Origin: Verrucomicrobiia bacterium | Lineage (GTDB): Bacteria; Verrucomicrobiota; Verrucomicrobiia; Palsa-1439 | Assembly: GCA_035577545.1 (NCBI GenBank) | Contig: DATLVI010000024.1 | Coordinates: 62,001 to 126,000, forward strand | Reading direction: 5' to 3' | DNA: 64,000 bases | Part shown: positions 45,761-55,800 of the stretch, piece by piece | Layout: the number at the start of each line of letters is the position of its first letter | How positions within the stretch are numbered: the stretch's first letter is position 1 | Made by a program: the position numbers and the translations under genes | Notes under the pieces: generated by a model | Told to the model about the DNA's origin: nothing | What the model saw: only the letters and a program-made list of their open reading frames with translations | Database searches by the model: none

Positions 45761-45775
45761 TGGCATGCGCCACGC
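45761..45775 (+). promoter_or_regulatory. Putative sigma54 (-24/-12) promoter of the rhombosortase operon
   Basis: TGGCATGCGCCACGC matches the sigma54 consensus at the GG (-24) and GC (-12) doublets with correct spacing. TGGCA and the following G also match; the TT before GC does not. Transcription would start near 45787, just upstream of the small membrane-protein gene. A sigma54 activator gene is divergent, which supports the assignment. Confidence 0.45.
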
Positions 45776-45799
45776 GTAAGGGATTTGGCAGAGGCAAAT

Positions 45800-45997
45800 A
45801 TGAACAAACTCAAACGAGTCCCAAGTTACCTGGCAGCCCTGGCTGGCATCGCAGTCATCGCCCTTCCCATCACGAGTGGGCCGCGCGGCTGGCATGACCG
45901 GATGAACGATCCCGTCGTGTTCCTGATGGCGCTGAGCTTCGCCGGCGCCGCACTGGTGATCTGGCCACTGGGAAACAACAATGGCGTCCAACCTTAG
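45800..45997 (+). CDS. Small two-helix membrane protein in rhombosortase operon
   Basis: The 65-residue product (MNKLKRVPSYLAALAGIAVI...) has two predicted membrane helices (about 9-26 and 39-56). CAGAGG stands 5 bases before the ATG; an upstream in-frame start would add five residues. It resembles no family I can name. It is the first gene of the operon with the lipoprotein 12 bases downstream, so it may help the protease/substrate pair. Confidence 0.7.
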   Translation: MNKLKRVPSYLAALAGIAVIALPITSGPRGWHDRMNDPVVFLMALSFAGAALVIWPLGNNNGVQP

Positions 45998-46009
45998 GAG
46001 GAGCAAACC

Positions 46010-46852
46010 ATGAAACGGATCACGCTCATCACCACTGGTATCGTCGCCGCGCTGGCGGTTGGCTGTGCCACGCAGCGGGTCCAGCGGGCGAGCATTGTTG
46101 ATTTTCTGTACCCGAACAAGGAACGGCCCATCGAACAGGCGTGCGTGCCGACGTTGTCGTTGCCGATGGACGTTGGGATCGTGTTCGTGCCGGGAAAGAA
46201 CCCGTACGAGGAATCGGCGTTGACCGAAAAGGAAAAGATCGCGCTGATGGAACGGGTGGGCGAGCAGTTCAAGGCGTATCCGTTCATTCGTTCGGTGAAT
46301 CCGATTCCGACACAATACCTGCAGCCCGGAGGAGGCTTTCCCAACCTCGAACAGGTCGGCACAATGTTCGGGGTGGATGTGATTGTCCTGCTGTCGTACG
46401 ACCAGGCGCAGTTCACCGACGAGCACCAACTGGCGGCGCTCTCATACTGGACGCTGGTTGGCGCGTACGTGGTACCGGCGGAACGAAACACGACGCACAC
46501 CATGATCGATGCCGCAGTGTATCACCTGCCGAGCCACAAGATGCTGTTCCGAGCGCCCGGCATCAGCCGGGTGCGGCGGCATTCCACGCCCGTCGACCTG
46601 ATAGCAGCGTTGCGAGAGGATGAACACCAAGGGTTTACGAAGGCAAGTGATGACCTGGCGGTCAACCTCAAGGAGCAGCTCGATGTGTTTCGCGAGAAGG
46701 CCCGCAAGGCACCGGACGAGTACAAGGTCGTCGCCAAGACGGGGTACGATCTCAAGGCGGTCGGCGAACTCGATGGCGTAACGTTGCTACTGCTGGCTGT
46801 GCTTGCTGGGGGGACATGCTTGTGCGTTCGCGATCAAAGTTCCCGTGGGTAA
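46010..46852 (+). CDS. Rhombotail-type lipoprotein, likely rhombosortase substrate
   Basis: The 280-residue protein has a lipoprotein signal with lipobox ALAVGC (Cys19) and a perfect AGGAGG before the start. The body (SLPMDVGIVFVPGKN, FGVDVIVLLSYDQAQFTDEH, LSYWTLVGAYVVPAERNTTH) resembles lipoproteins that accompany rhombosortase. The C-terminus ELDGVTLLLLAVLAGGTCLC followed by VRDQSSRG is a membrane-spanning tail in the place of a GlyGly-CTERM signal. Its gene overlaps the rhombosortase gene by 37 bases. Inference: it is anchored at both ends until the protease cuts the tail. The family name rests on memory of the conserved gene pair, not on a search. Confidence 0.75.
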   Translation: MKRITLITTGIVAALAVGCATQRVQRASIVDFLYPNKERPIEQACVPTLSLPMDVGIVFVPGKNPYEESALTEKEKIALMERVGEQFKAYPFIRSVNPIPTQYLQPGGGFPNLEQVGTMFGVDVIVLLSYDQAQFTDEHQLAALSYWTLVGAYVVPAERNTTHTMIDAAVYHLPSHKMLFRAPGISRVRRHSTPVDLIAALREDEHQGFTKASDDLAVNLKEQLDVFREKARKAPDEYKVVAKTGYDLKAVGELDGVTLLLLAVLAGGTCLCVRDQSSRG

Positions 46853-47397
46853 CGCTGGCGGTGATCGTGCTTGCTGTAGTGGCGAGGACGGTCCCGGCGC
46901 TGTCGCGCTGGTTGGTGTTCGACCGCGCCGCCATCATCGATGGCCAGTGGTGGCGGCTGGTGACCGGCAACTGGGTACATTTCTCGACTGACCACCTGCT
47001 GGCGGACACGGTTGCCGTCGGGGCTGCGGGCAGTTTGATTGAACGAAGGGAAGGGACACGGCCGATTTGGTTTTACGCGGCGACTGCGATCGGGGTGGGG
47101 TTGGCCGTGCTGTTTCTTGCACCGGGGATTGCCGCATACGGGGGATTATCCGGAGTAGCTTGCGGCGCCTTCGGATACCTCGCGCTCGATGAAATCAGAC
47201 GATCCAGGGTGCGTCGGTGGTTGCCTGTTTTGGTTTTGGGGTTGCTCGTTGCGAAGTTGGGGTGGGAATACGGGACGGGACGGGCGCTATTCGTGAATAC
47301 GCACGACGGCATGATGGTCCTGCCGCTGGCACACGTGGCCGGTTTGTTGAGTGGTTTCGGATATTGGGCGTTCGACGCTCGGCTGGCGCGCCAATAA
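46816..47397 (+). CDS. rrtA: Rhombosortase (rhomboid-type intramembrane serine protease)
   Basis: The 193-residue protein has about six membrane helices. QWWRLVTGNWVHFSTDHLLAD (residues 44-64) is a strong rhombosortase signature. The catalytic serine is in YGGLSGVACG (Ser112) and the histidine in LAHVAGLLSG (His173), the Ser-His dyad of rhomboids. Rhombosortases are short rhomboids that process GlyGly-CTERM tails. It is the last gene of a three-gene operon overlapping the rhombotail lipoprotein. No other GlyGly-CTERM protein is seen in the window, so the neighbour is the best local substrate. Confidence 0.88.
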   Translation: MLVRSRSKFPWVTLAVIVLAVVARTVPALSRWLVFDRAAIIDGQWWRLVTGNWVHFSTDHLLADTVAVGAAGSLIERREGTRPIWFYAATAIGVGLAVLFLAPGIAAYGGLSGVACGAFGYLALDEIRRSRVRRWLPVLVLGLLVAKLGWEYGTGRALFVNTHDGMMVLPLAHVAGLLSGFGYWAFDARLARQ

Positions 47398-47454
47398 CTG
47401 AAAGGGGTGATGTCCGTTGGGAGACAACAAGGTAATGCGTCAGCCAAGTCGGGG

Positions 47455-47477
47455 GGGGCGGGCACTGTGCCCGCCCC
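47455..47477. repeat. GC-rich palindrome GGGGCGGGC...GCCCGCCCC
   Basis: Nine complementary bases flank a short ACTGT centre, 58 bases after the rhombosortase stop. The following bases are TTAAAA rather than a T-run, so terminator activity is doubtful. It resembles dispersed extragenic palindromes in this bacterial group. Confidence 0.5.
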
Positions 47478-47744
47478 TTAAAACTTGAAATAGACCGGCG
47501 GGAAGCTTCGCCCGCATTTGTATCCAGTTAGGTTGAAGCCCGGACGGTTTTGGTGCTGACACCCGACCCGGCCTCCCAGCGGGCGGATTTGTGACCTGAA
47601 TGTGTCACGTACTCCCCGGATCTGTCATGACCGTCTTCCAGGGTAAAAAAGCGCGTAAAACACGCATAAGGTCTGACTTTTTGGGTCTTTTCCAGATTTC
47701 AGGTCCCAATGCGCTTTTGTTCTTGCAACAGGCAGGAGAAAGGC

Positions 47745-47772
47745 TAATAATTGTTGACTAGACCGAGGCAGT
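47745..47772 (+). promoter_or_regulatory. Conserved upstream element of pseudopilin copy 1
   Basis: TAATAATTGTTGACTA followed by CGAGGCAGT is nearly identical to 51831-51858 before the second pseudopilin. TTGACT could be a -35 box, but no good -10 box lies at standard spacing. Conservation between copies, against diverged surroundings, suggests function. Confidence 0.45.
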
Positions 47773-47855
47773 ACAAGAAGAGAATGGTATTCACTGAATA
47801 ATGGCCACCGGGCGCAAGGCGGTGTGGCTCGAACGTCGAAAGGAGAAAGGTTAAG

Positions 47856-48635
47856 ATGCGCAAGATGACAGCGGTTTGGTTGGATAGGGTGGCCAAGCGC
47901 GCCTTTACGCTTATCGAGTTGCTCGTGGTCATAGCCATCATCGGCATTTTGGCGGCGATGTTGTTGCCCGCCCTGAACAAGGCCCGGGAGAAAGCCAATC
48001 AGGCCTATTGTCTCAATAGCATGCACCAGTGGGGCTTGGGCTTTAACCTCTATCAGGACGACTGGAGCGAGTATTTTCCCTACGAGGGCAACGCATCGGA
48101 TGCGATCAATGCAAATTTCAACCCGGCCGCCTGGTACAATGTAATTCCACCTTACCTGGGTCAGCCCAGTTTGACTCAACTCTATAACGCTAATAAGCAA
48201 CCAGTGCCTTCCACGAAGAGCATCTGGATGTGTCCGAGCGCGAAGAATAAGACCGTCGACCCGGCAACCTTGACGCTTGCGAACCCATTTTTTATGTATG
48301 CGTTCAACTCACGCATGGATCCAAACGGAGCGAGACAATTCAAGCGTTCGGATTTGACCGAGCCCACCACCACCATCGTTCTCGCAGAGAGCGACGAAGG
48401 CAGCTTCTCGACGGCAACGGGCAACCATTGCCCGCCCCGGCACTCGGGTGGCGGCAATTTCGTTATGGGCGATGGCCACGCGGAATGGGTCGGGCTTAAC
48501 AGCTACGCCAGGCAGGGTAATCCCGCCGGATGTCCCGCGTTTCTTAATTTCTCGGAGTCGGACTCCTCGTCGTTGGGCGATTGGAAGAAGGGCGTGCCTT
48601 ATCATTGGTTTCCTTTTGCGGGCGCCCCGACCTAA
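47856..48635 (+). CDS. Pseudopilin with H-X9-DG tail, copy 1
   Basis: The 259-residue product has a class III prepilin signal: [20 protein letters not shown], with cleavage expected before Phe17 and the conserved Glu21 at mature position 5. The globular part has [20 protein letters not shown] and ends with [17 protein letters not shown], the H-X9-DG signature. AGGAGAAAGG precedes the ATG. Such proteins are numerous in Planctomycetes and Verrucomicrobia and are thought to be type II secretion/pilus-like components with a role in exporting or assembling surface proteins. The giant secreted protein begins 82 bases downstream in the same unit. No secretion machinery genes are nearby. Confidence 0.92.
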   Translation: MRKMTAVWLDRVAKRAFTLIELLVVIAIIGILAAMLLPALNKAREKANQAYCLNSMHQWGLGFNLYQDDWSEYFPYEGNASDAINANFNPAAWYNVIPPYLGQPSLTQLYNANKQPVPSTKSIWMCPSAKNKTVDPATLTLANPFFMYAFNSRMDPNGARQFKRSDLTEPTTTIVLAESDEGSFSTATGNHCPPRHSGGGNFVMGDGHAEWVGLNSYARQGNPAGCPAFLNFSESDSSSLGDWKKGVPYHWFPFAGAPT

Positions 48636-48657
48636 GCGGGGTCGGTGCGGGAATAGT

Positions 48658-48681
48658 TAATGCTTTTGGGTAAACCTCTAA
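48658..48681 (+). other. Conserved leader segment before secreted protein, copy 1
   Basis: The core AATGCTTTTGGGT.AACCTCTAA is repeated at 52768-52791 before the second secreted-protein gene, in both cases between pseudopilin stop and downstream ribosome-binding site. It may be only residual identity from the duplication, or an mRNA processing or control element. Confidence 0.35.
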
Positions 48682-48717
48682 ACAAAAAAGACGGAAGAAA
48701 GAAGCAGGGAGAGGATA

Positions 48718-51687
48718 ATGAAGAAGATTATCATTTCGGTCATTGCATTGGCGGCGGCGCTGGCAACGGGCGCTTGGGCGGCTAATTTCACACCTGGGAA
48801 CATAGTGGTTTATCGCGTCGGCGACGGGTCGACAAACGCCCTGGTAAGTTCCGGCAGTCCGGTTTTCCTGGATGAGATCAACATCGCTGACGGAAGCACG
48901 GTCCAGTCGGTTTCAATCCCCACCAACAGCTATTTCGGGGCGAACGCTCCACTGATTGCCAGCGGGACGGCGGTCTCGGAAGGGTTGATGACGCGGTCGA
49001 TCGACGGGCGCTTTTTGGTCTTTACCGGCTTTGCGACGAGCATCGGGGCCGGCTCTTCTTCATTGGCCACTCTCCAAGCGACGACGGTTCCACGGGTAAT
49101 CGGAACGATTGACCAGTCCGGCCATCTGAACACGTCCACGATACTCACCAACTCACTGTCGAATGCGGAAGATATCCGTACAGCGGTGAGCACCGACGGG
49201 ACCAATCTCTGGTTGAGCGGCGACAGCAGCGGTTTGCGCTATACGACACGGGGATCCACCTTGGCCGCGCAACTCAGTAGTTTCGTGACCAATCTTCGCC
49301 AGGTTAATATCTACAGTAACACGCTCTATTTCAGTGATGCGTCCGGTACCGCGATCCGCATTGGCACGGCGGTGACCAACGGGATCCCGAACACCTCGAC
49401 GAATGCTTTGCCAACACTGGCCGGCACCGGTTTTCAGGCCAGCCTATCGAACTTTCCAGCGGGCACAGGCAGTCCGTATGCCTTCGCGCTTTTCCAATTG
49501 CCCGGCGGTACCAACACGCTGAACACGCTGTATGTGGCCGACGACGGCGGTAACGGCGGGATCTACAAGTATTCATTGATGAACAACGGCACGTGGGTTT
49601 CCAACGGAGTGGTGCTCTTTACCAACGCGCGCTACCTGGTTGGCACCAATGACAGCTCTGGCAACGTGCAACTGTATGCCGCGGGCAGCCCCCCCGCCGG
49701 AGCGGCCCCCTACTTTGGTGGTGGCAACCTCGTTAGCTACACAGACACAACCGGGTTCAATCAACCGCCTACCGGCAATGGCGATATCGGCGGCATCGGT
49801 GGCTACGTCAATTGGGCGATCAGTCCGCCGTCCAACGCGGGTTTTCACGGGATCGCGCTGGCCCCGGTTGGGAGCGAGACGTTTCCTGCGGGAGCGGGCC
49901 AGATTTCGGTGGGACCGATCACGGGATTCACCTCCAGTGGCTTAAGCGGCGGTTCATTTGCGGCCACGAAGACTTACAACATCGCCAATCCGGGTACGAA
50001 CACGGTGACCTGGGCTGCCAGCGCAAGCGCAGGTTGGGTGAGTCTCTCGGCTAGCAGCGGCACGCTCATCGGCGGCGCCAGCGCTAATGTTGTTATCTCG
50101 TTTGCCGCGGGCCCTGCGGCCGCCCTGAGCGCCGGCACCAACACAGCCAGTGTCACGTTTACGAACAACACTGCAGGCAACACCGGATTTGATGCGACGT
50201 CGCGCGCAGTGACACTGATCATCAGCGATCAGACGCTGACGCCATCGACAGACTACACGATCTCCGGTGTACCCGGCGGACCCTTCAACCCGGCGAGCAA
50301 GGTGTACACCTTGAGCAATGGCGTGACGCCAGGCACCATCACCTACACGGTTAACAAGTCGGCCAACTGGCTGCGCTTGAATGGTTCCGTGGCCAACTCC
50401 CTGACAGGGACGCTGAGCGGGGGTGCCAGCGCGGCGATTACCGTGGCATTTGATACCAACAACGCCAATGCGCTGGTTGCGGGCAATTATTCGGATGACA
50501 TAACTTTTAGCAATGCGACGGCTAATACACTTATTGACGACCGTATCGCCGCCCTTAACGCTGGCGCAATCTACTTCTGCGATGACTTCAGCACCTTCAA
50601 CCAGAACACCGACCTGGTGGGCCAGCAAGGTTGGACGCAGGTGGGTACGATATCCGCTGCGGCGCTGCAGGTAATTGGCGGGAAAGTTACGATTCCAGCT
50701 GCTGTGGTGGCTGACAATCAGGATGCATACAAGAATGTCATATTTACCACCAACCACACCATCTTTGCAGGCATGGTGCTGTCCGTCAGTAACGCGCCAG
50801 CGACCGCTCCGTCGTTCTTTGCGGCCTTGAATGTAACGACGAACGGTACCACGGGCAGCAACTTCGCCAATTACCGGTTCAGTGCCATTGCTACCAACAG
50901 TGGTTTTGCATTTGCCGCGCGTGTCACCGGCCAAGCCCAGGATCCGTTTACGTATGGCACAAACACCCTTACCTACGGTACGACGTACCAGGTAGTCATC
51001 CAGACTGATATCGCTGGCTCCAATATGACGGTGTATGTCAATCCAACGAGTGGGATCCTTGGCGCACAAACGCCGTACATGGTTCATGTAATAGGTGCAG
51101 GAGCGGCTCCGCCGTTGTCCGTCGGCGACATTGTCATCTCGCAATTTGGCAACGGCACGACCGCTCTCCAAGCGGGCATAAGCATCAGCAAGGTCTGTGT
51201 TTCGACCAATTATGCGGATGTTTACAATGGTACAGCCATCGGGGGCGGCCCGACGGATCCGTTTACCGCATGGCAGGCCCAATACTTCACCGGCAGCCCC
51301 TTGAGTTCAGCGCCAGGCGCAGATCCACTGGGTAAAGGCATCAGCAACACCAATCAGTTCCTGGCGGGATTCAATCCTACCAATGCTTCGGCATACGTGC
51401 ATATCACTGCTGTCTCGAAGGTGAACGCTGGTACGGACATCCGTGTGGACTATCTGGGCGCCAGCGGCAACAGCAGCACCACGCCACCCATGGCTTCCCG
51501 CACCAATGTGCTGGAATTTACCGCAGGCAGCGGCGGAAATTACAACAGCAACAGCTTCGCGAGCACCGGTCAGACCAACATCCTCAGTGGCGGAGTTGGA
51601 CTCGGGACCTTGACCAACATGGTGGATCCGGGCGGGGCGACCAACGTCCCGTCACGATACTACCGTGTCCGTGTGTTGGTGCCGTAA
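48718..51687 (+). CDS. Giant secreted repeat protein, copy 1 (989 aa)
   Basis: After a signal peptide (MKKIIISVIALAAALATGAWA), the N-terminal module opens with NFTPGNIVVYRVGDGSTNAL and continues for about 400 residues of beta-propeller-like sequence (LNTLYVADDGGNGGIYKYSL). Two or more BACON/Ig-like modules follow, for example TVTWAASASAGWVSLSASSG and TYTVNKSANWLRLNGS. A lectin-like stretch (about 620-840) comes next, then an Ig-like C-terminal part ending GGATNVPSRYYRVRVLVP. It has no C-terminal membrane helix or sorting signal. GGGAGAGGATA precedes the start. Expected to be extracellular or surface-bound; function unknown. Confidence 0.85.
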   Translation: MKKIIISVIALAAALATGAWAANFTPGNIVVYRVGDGSTNALVSSGSPVFLDEINIADGSTVQSVSIPTNSYFGANAPLIASGTAVSEGLMTRSIDGRFLVFTGFATSIGAGSSSLATLQATTVPRVIGTIDQSGHLNTSTILTNSLSNAEDIRTAVSTDGTNLWLSGDSSGLRYTTRGSTLAAQLSSFVTNLRQVNIYSNTLYFSDASGTAIRIGTAVTNGIPNTSTNALPTLAGTGFQASLSNFPAGTGSPYAFALFQLPGGTNTLNTLYVADDGGNGGIYKYSLMNNGTWVSNGVVLFTNARYLVGTNDSSGNVQLYAAGSPPAGAAPYFGGGNLVSYTDTTGFNQPPTGNGDIGGIGGYVNWAISPPSNAGFHGIALAPVGSETFPAGAGQISVGPITGFTSSGLSGGSFAATKTYNIANPGTNTVTWAASASAGWVSLSASSGTLIGGASANVVISFAAGPAAALSAGTNTASVTFTNNTAGNTGFDATSRAVTLIISDQTLTPSTDYTISGVPGGPFNPASKVYTLSNGVTPGTITYTVNKSANWLRLNGSVANSLTGTLSGGASAAITVAFDTNNANALVAGNYSDDITFSNATANTLIDDRIAALNAGAIYFCDDFSTFNQNTDLVGQQGWTQVGTISAAALQVIGGKVTIPAAVVADNQDAYKNVIFTTNHTIFAGMVLSVSNAPATAPSFFAALNVTTNGTTGSNFANYRFSAIATNSGFAFAARVTGQAQDPFTYGTNTLTYGTTYQVVIQTDIAGSNMTVYVNPTSGILGAQTPYMVHVIGAGAAPPLSVGDIVISQFGNGTTALQAGISISKVCVSTNYADVYNGTAIGGGPTDPFTAWQAQYFTGSPLSSAPGADPLGKGISNTNQFLAGFNPTNASAYVHITAVSKVNAGTDIRVDYLGASGNSSTTPPMASRTNVLEFTAGSGGNYNSNSFASTGQTNILSGGVGLGTLTNMVDPGGATNVPSRYYRVRVLVP

Positions 51688-51708
51688 TTAAGCAAAGTTT
51701 GAAATCGA

Positions 51709-51760
51709 AAGCGCTGGTGCTTCTCAACATTCTGTTGGGGAGCATCAGCGCTTCTCTTTT
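51709..51760 (+). terminator. Terminator after secreted protein copy 1
   Basis: AAGCGCTGGTGCTTCTCAAC (51709-51728) pairs with GTTGGGGAGCATCAGCGCTT (51734-51753), with a few mismatches, and is followed by TCTCTTTT. The equivalent hairpin follows copy 2. Confidence 0.75.
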
Positions 51761-51830
51761 GTGTAGCTTGGTGACCACCGTGCGCCCGGCGCCGACCATT
51801 TTGTGCTTGCATTAGGGTCGAGAAAAATAG

Positions 51831-51858
51831 TAATAATTGTTGACTACGCTGAGGCAGT
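51831..51858 (+). promoter_or_regulatory. Conserved upstream element of pseudopilin copy 2
   Basis: This is the second copy of the TAATAATTGTTGACTA...GAGGCAGT element, 112 bases before the pseudopilin start codon, nearly the same distance (about 84-112 bases) as in copy 1. The short region between terminator and this element carries no gene. Confidence 0.45.
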
Positions 51859-51969
51859 GGGGCCGCACGGGAAAGCGCCTGATTGATTAAATGATGATCG
51901 CCAGCCGCAAGAGTTGTGCGGCCCGCAAATTGTGTTTAGATTTGGATTTAGATTAAGGAGAACAGCAAC

Positions 51970-52746
51970 ATGCGTAAGCTGATTGCGGTTTGGTTGGGAA
52001 GGGAGTCCAGGCGCGCCTTCACGCTCATCGAGTTGCTTGTCGTTATCGCGATCATCGGCATCCTGGCGGCGATGCTGTTGCCCGCGCTGAACAAGGCCAG
52101 AGAAAAAGCCTATGCGGCGACGTGCATCAGTAATATGCACCAATGGGGTTTGGGCATTAACATGTACTGTGATGACTGGAACGATTCTTTCCCGTACGAA
52201 GGCGACTCAATGAACCCGATTAATGCCGTCAACAACCCGGGTGCCTGGTACAATGTGGTGACTCCCTACCTGGGACAACCGCGGTTGATGGACCTATACG
52301 CGGCGGGAAATCCACCGACGCAGTACTCATCAAAGAACATCTGGACTTGTCCCAGTTCGAAAAGCAACGTTACCGCCGCAGCCTTGAGCTTTTCGAACCC
52401 GCTGTTCATGTACGCGTTCAATTCGCGGATGGACCCCAATGGTGCAGCTACGTTCAAGCGCGGGGATTTGACCGAGCCCACCACCACGATTGTTCTCGGG
52501 GAACGCGCGGAAGACGGTATCTCCAACGTAACAGGCCAGAACTGCCCGGCCCGGCACTCAGCTGGCGCGAACTTTGTGATGGGCGATGGCCATGGGGAGT
52601 GGGTCGCGGCTAACAACTTCTGTCGACAAGGTTTCCCCGGCTGCCCGGCGTTCCTCAATTTTGCAGAGACAGACTCTTCGGCTTTGGGCGACTGGAAGAA
52701 GGGTGTACCCTACCATTGGTTTCCTTATAAGGGTGCATCGACCTAA
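51970..52746 (+). CDS. Pseudopilin with H-X9-DG tail, copy 2
   Basis: The 258-residue product is a close paralogue of the 47856-48635 protein: same start ([20 protein letters not shown]), same signal [20 protein letters not shown] with conserved Glu, same [20 protein letters not shown] segment and [17 protein letters not shown] tail. AAGGAGAAC precedes the ATG. Most differences lie in the surface-exposed middle. Its partner secreted protein starts 80 bases downstream. Divergence between the copies together with their separate partners suggests each pilin may serve its own cargo. Confidence 0.92.
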   Translation: MRKLIAVWLGRESRRAFTLIELLVVIAIIGILAAMLLPALNKAREKAYAATCISNMHQWGLGINMYCDDWNDSFPYEGDSMNPINAVNNPGAWYNVVTPYLGQPRLMDLYAAGNPPTQYSSKNIWTCPSSKSNVTAAALSFSNPLFMYAFNSRMDPNGAATFKRGDLTEPTTTIVLGERAEDGISNVTGQNCPARHSAGANFVMGDGHGEWVAANNFCRQGFPGCPAFLNFAETDSSALGDWKKGVPYHWFPYKGAST

Positions 52747-52767
52747 GCAGGGCGGTTGTGGAACGGT

Positions 52768-52791
52768 AAATGCTTTTGGGTGAACCTCTAA
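52768..52791 (+). other. Conserved leader segment before secreted protein, copy 2
   Basis: Second copy of the AATGCTTTTGGGT.AACCTCTAA segment; one base differs in the core relative to 48658-48681. Positioned between the pseudopilin stop and the GGGGGAGG ribosome-binding site. Confidence 0.35.
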
Positions 52792-52826
52792 CAAGAATGC
52801 AGGCAGTAAGAAGCAGGGGGAGGACA

Positions 52827-55800
52827 ATGAAGAAGATCATTAAAACGGTGATTATATTGGCGGCTTTGTCGTTGGCGACGGGCGCCTGGGCGGCCAACTT
52901 TACAGCAGGCAATGTTGTGGTCTATCGCGTCGGCGATGGCTCGACCAATGCCCTGGTGAATTCCGGCAGCCCGGTCTTTTTGGATGAATACGATCTGAAT
53001 GGAAATCCCGTCCAGTCGATCTCAATTCCCACCAACGCGTATTTCGGCGCGAACGCCCCGCTGATTGCCAATGGCGCGGCGTCTGCAGAAGGATTGATGA
53101 CCCGGTCTGTGGACGGACGGTTCCTGGTTTTCACCGGCTTCGCGACCAGTATCGGGGCCGGTTCTTCAGCTTTGGCCTCGCTGAGTGCGCAGACGGTTCC
53201 GCGGGTGATCGCGACGATGGACCAATCCACGCGCCTCAACTCAACCACTTTGCAAACCAACACACTCTCGAGTGGGGATGACATCCGCAGCGCGGCAAGC
53301 ACGGACGGCACGAACATCTGGTTTAGTGGCGATAGCAGCGGCATTCGGTACACGACCCGGGGTTCCACGGCGGCGACGCAGCTCGAGCCGGACCTGACCA
53401 ACATCCGCCAGGTTAACATTTACAACAGCACACTTTACTTCAGTACTGCCTCCGGTACCGCGATTCGACTCGGTGTCGTGACGAACGGCCTGCCCACGAC
53501 CAGCGGCAGCACGTACACCAATCTTCCCGGCACGGCAACCACCAACGGCAGCCCGTATGCTTTCGCGTTTTTCAACCTGCCGGGCGGTCCAAGCCCGATC
53601 AACACGCTGTACATCGCCGATGACGGCGGCACCGGCGGTATTTACAAGTGGTCCCTCGTTGGCAGTTCCTGGGTGTCGAACGGCGTGGTGCTCTTTACGA
53701 ATGCGCGCTATCTGGTGGGCACCAATACTTCCGGCGGCAACGTCAAACTGGTTGCGGCGGGTGCCCCCGCGGCCGGTGCCGGCCCTTATTTCGGCGGCGG
53801 CAATATGGTTGGTTACACCGACACGACCGGCTATAATGCGGCGCCGGTAGGTAATGGCGATCCGGGTGGTATCGGTGACGTTGCTGATTGGGCGGTCAAT
53901 CCTCCGGCTAATGCGGCCTTCCGTGGGATCGCGTTCGCTCCCGTTGGTAGCGAGACATTTCCCTCGGGGTCACCGCAGCTTTCGGTTGGACCGATAACGG
54001 ACGTCTTTTTCTCCAAAGGATTCACCGGCGGGCCGATCACGTTCACAAAGAATTACTCGGTGGCCAACTTCGGTGTCGGCACGATGACCTGGTCGGTGAG
54101 TGCCGCCAACAACTGGGTGGGATTGTCCCCGTCGAGCGGGACGCTGGGATCTGGCGGCAGCATCACGGTTACGGTTTCGTTTAATAACGCGAATGCCAAC
54201 GCGCTGGCTCCCGGGACGAATGTGTCGAGCATCTCGTTCACGAACTCGACGTCGGGTAACACTGGTTCTGATTTCACGACCCGCCCGGTTACGTTGATAC
54301 TGTCTCAAATCGGGGTCACCCCGTCATCCAACTACTTTGCGAATGGCCCTGTGGGCGGTCCGTACACCCCCAGCACCCAGATCTATACATTGACCAACGG
54401 CTCCGCAAACTCGCTGTCATGGGGGGCAAGCGCCGTGTCCTCCAATTGGTTGACGTTTACGCCGAGCAGCGGCGCGATAGCGGCCGGTGGGACCGCCAAC
54501 GTCACCGTCGCGATCACCAACGCGAATGCCCTTGCCCTGTCTCGTGGCGCCTTCGTCGATACGATCATGTTTACCAATTCCGCCTCCAGCGATCCCGGCA
54601 ATGCCGCACGATCCGTTAGCCTCTTGACCGGGGGAGGATTTACGTCAAATAACCTCGTGATTTATCGCGCAGGCGACGGCGTAGCCGCTCTGAATAATCA
54701 ACCCACGCCGGTCTTCATCGACGAATACACCCGGAGTGGAGTTCTGATCCAGACGGTTCCGGTTTCAACCAACAATTACAGTTGCTCTGGTGTTGCCACC
54801 GCCGAAGGATTGATGACCCGCTCGACGGACAAGCACTACCTTGTTTTTGTCGGGTACGGAACAAACAAACTTTATGGCGCTCCAGCGCCGGCCTCCCTCG
54901 CGAGCGTTGTTCCGCGCGTTATTGGTCGCGTCGATGGCAACTGCAATGTTGACGTGAGCACTCGGTTGACGGATTACTGCTCCGGCAGCAACCCGCGCGC
55001 GGCGGTGAGCACCAACGGGGTGGACATGTGGGTTGCGGGCGCCACCAACGGTGTTCGGCACACCTTCTTGGGAGCCACCTCTTCGAGCGATGTCTGTACC
55101 AACCCCGTCCAGAACTTCCGGGCGCTCAACATCTACAGTAATCAACTTTATGCCGGCACGGCGTCCGGATCGGTACGCATCACGACCGTTGGCTCCGGGT
55201 TGCCCACCACGGACAGCCTCGCTGTTAACCTGCCCGGTTACAGCACCAACGAAGTCAGCCCGTATAATTTCGTGCTGTTCCAGTTGAAGCCCGGAGGGAC
55301 GGATCCTTTCGATACCCTTTACGTCGCTGATGACCAGAACAACAGCGGCGCCTCCGACAACGGCAATGGGGCCGTCTTCAAATGGTCGTTGGTTGGCGGT
55401 AATTGGACCAGCAATGGCTTTGTGATCATTCATGCGGTGCGCGGGTTGGCCGGAGATGTTTCAATCGTCGGCACCACGACCAACGTGAACCTGTTTGCCG
55501 TCGGCTCGCAAAATAGCACCGGGGGTAGTGGTACGCTCACTGCCTACACGGACTCGACCGGCTATAATGCTGCCCCGTCTGGCAACGGTACGACTAATGG
55601 GACCGTGGCCATTGCAACCGCGTCAGCTAATAAGAGGTGGGATAGTGTCTCCCTGGCCCCCGAGATTCCGAATACCGCCGCCATCTCGCTCACCCCGGGA
55701 GATTTCATTGTCATTGATGGGCCGAGTTCGGTTACCACGAATTCCAAGAATTACCTGGTGTCTGACGTCAGCAATAGTTCGATGACCTGGACTGCCACGT

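Larger units (their letters stand above)
47398..47855. other. Gene-free interval between rhombosortase and first pseudopilin
   Basis: No coding signature is visible. The stretch has a long GC palindrome (listed separately), a second weaker GCGGG...CCCGC hairpin near 47501-47518, and at its right end the upstream element shared with the second pseudopilin copy. It marks the break between the sigma54-linked operon and the duplicated secretion units. Confidence 0.6.

Noticed and set aside
47398-47855. CRISPR or tRNA in the longer gene-free stretches
   Set aside because: No regularly spaced direct repeats and no cloverleaf with a T-arm consensus were seen here or elsewhere in the window.
49954-51282. 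Reverse open frame of about 440 codons opposite secreted protein copy 1
   Set aside because: The forward frame is homologous to copy 2 along its length; the reverse frame has no recognisable features.
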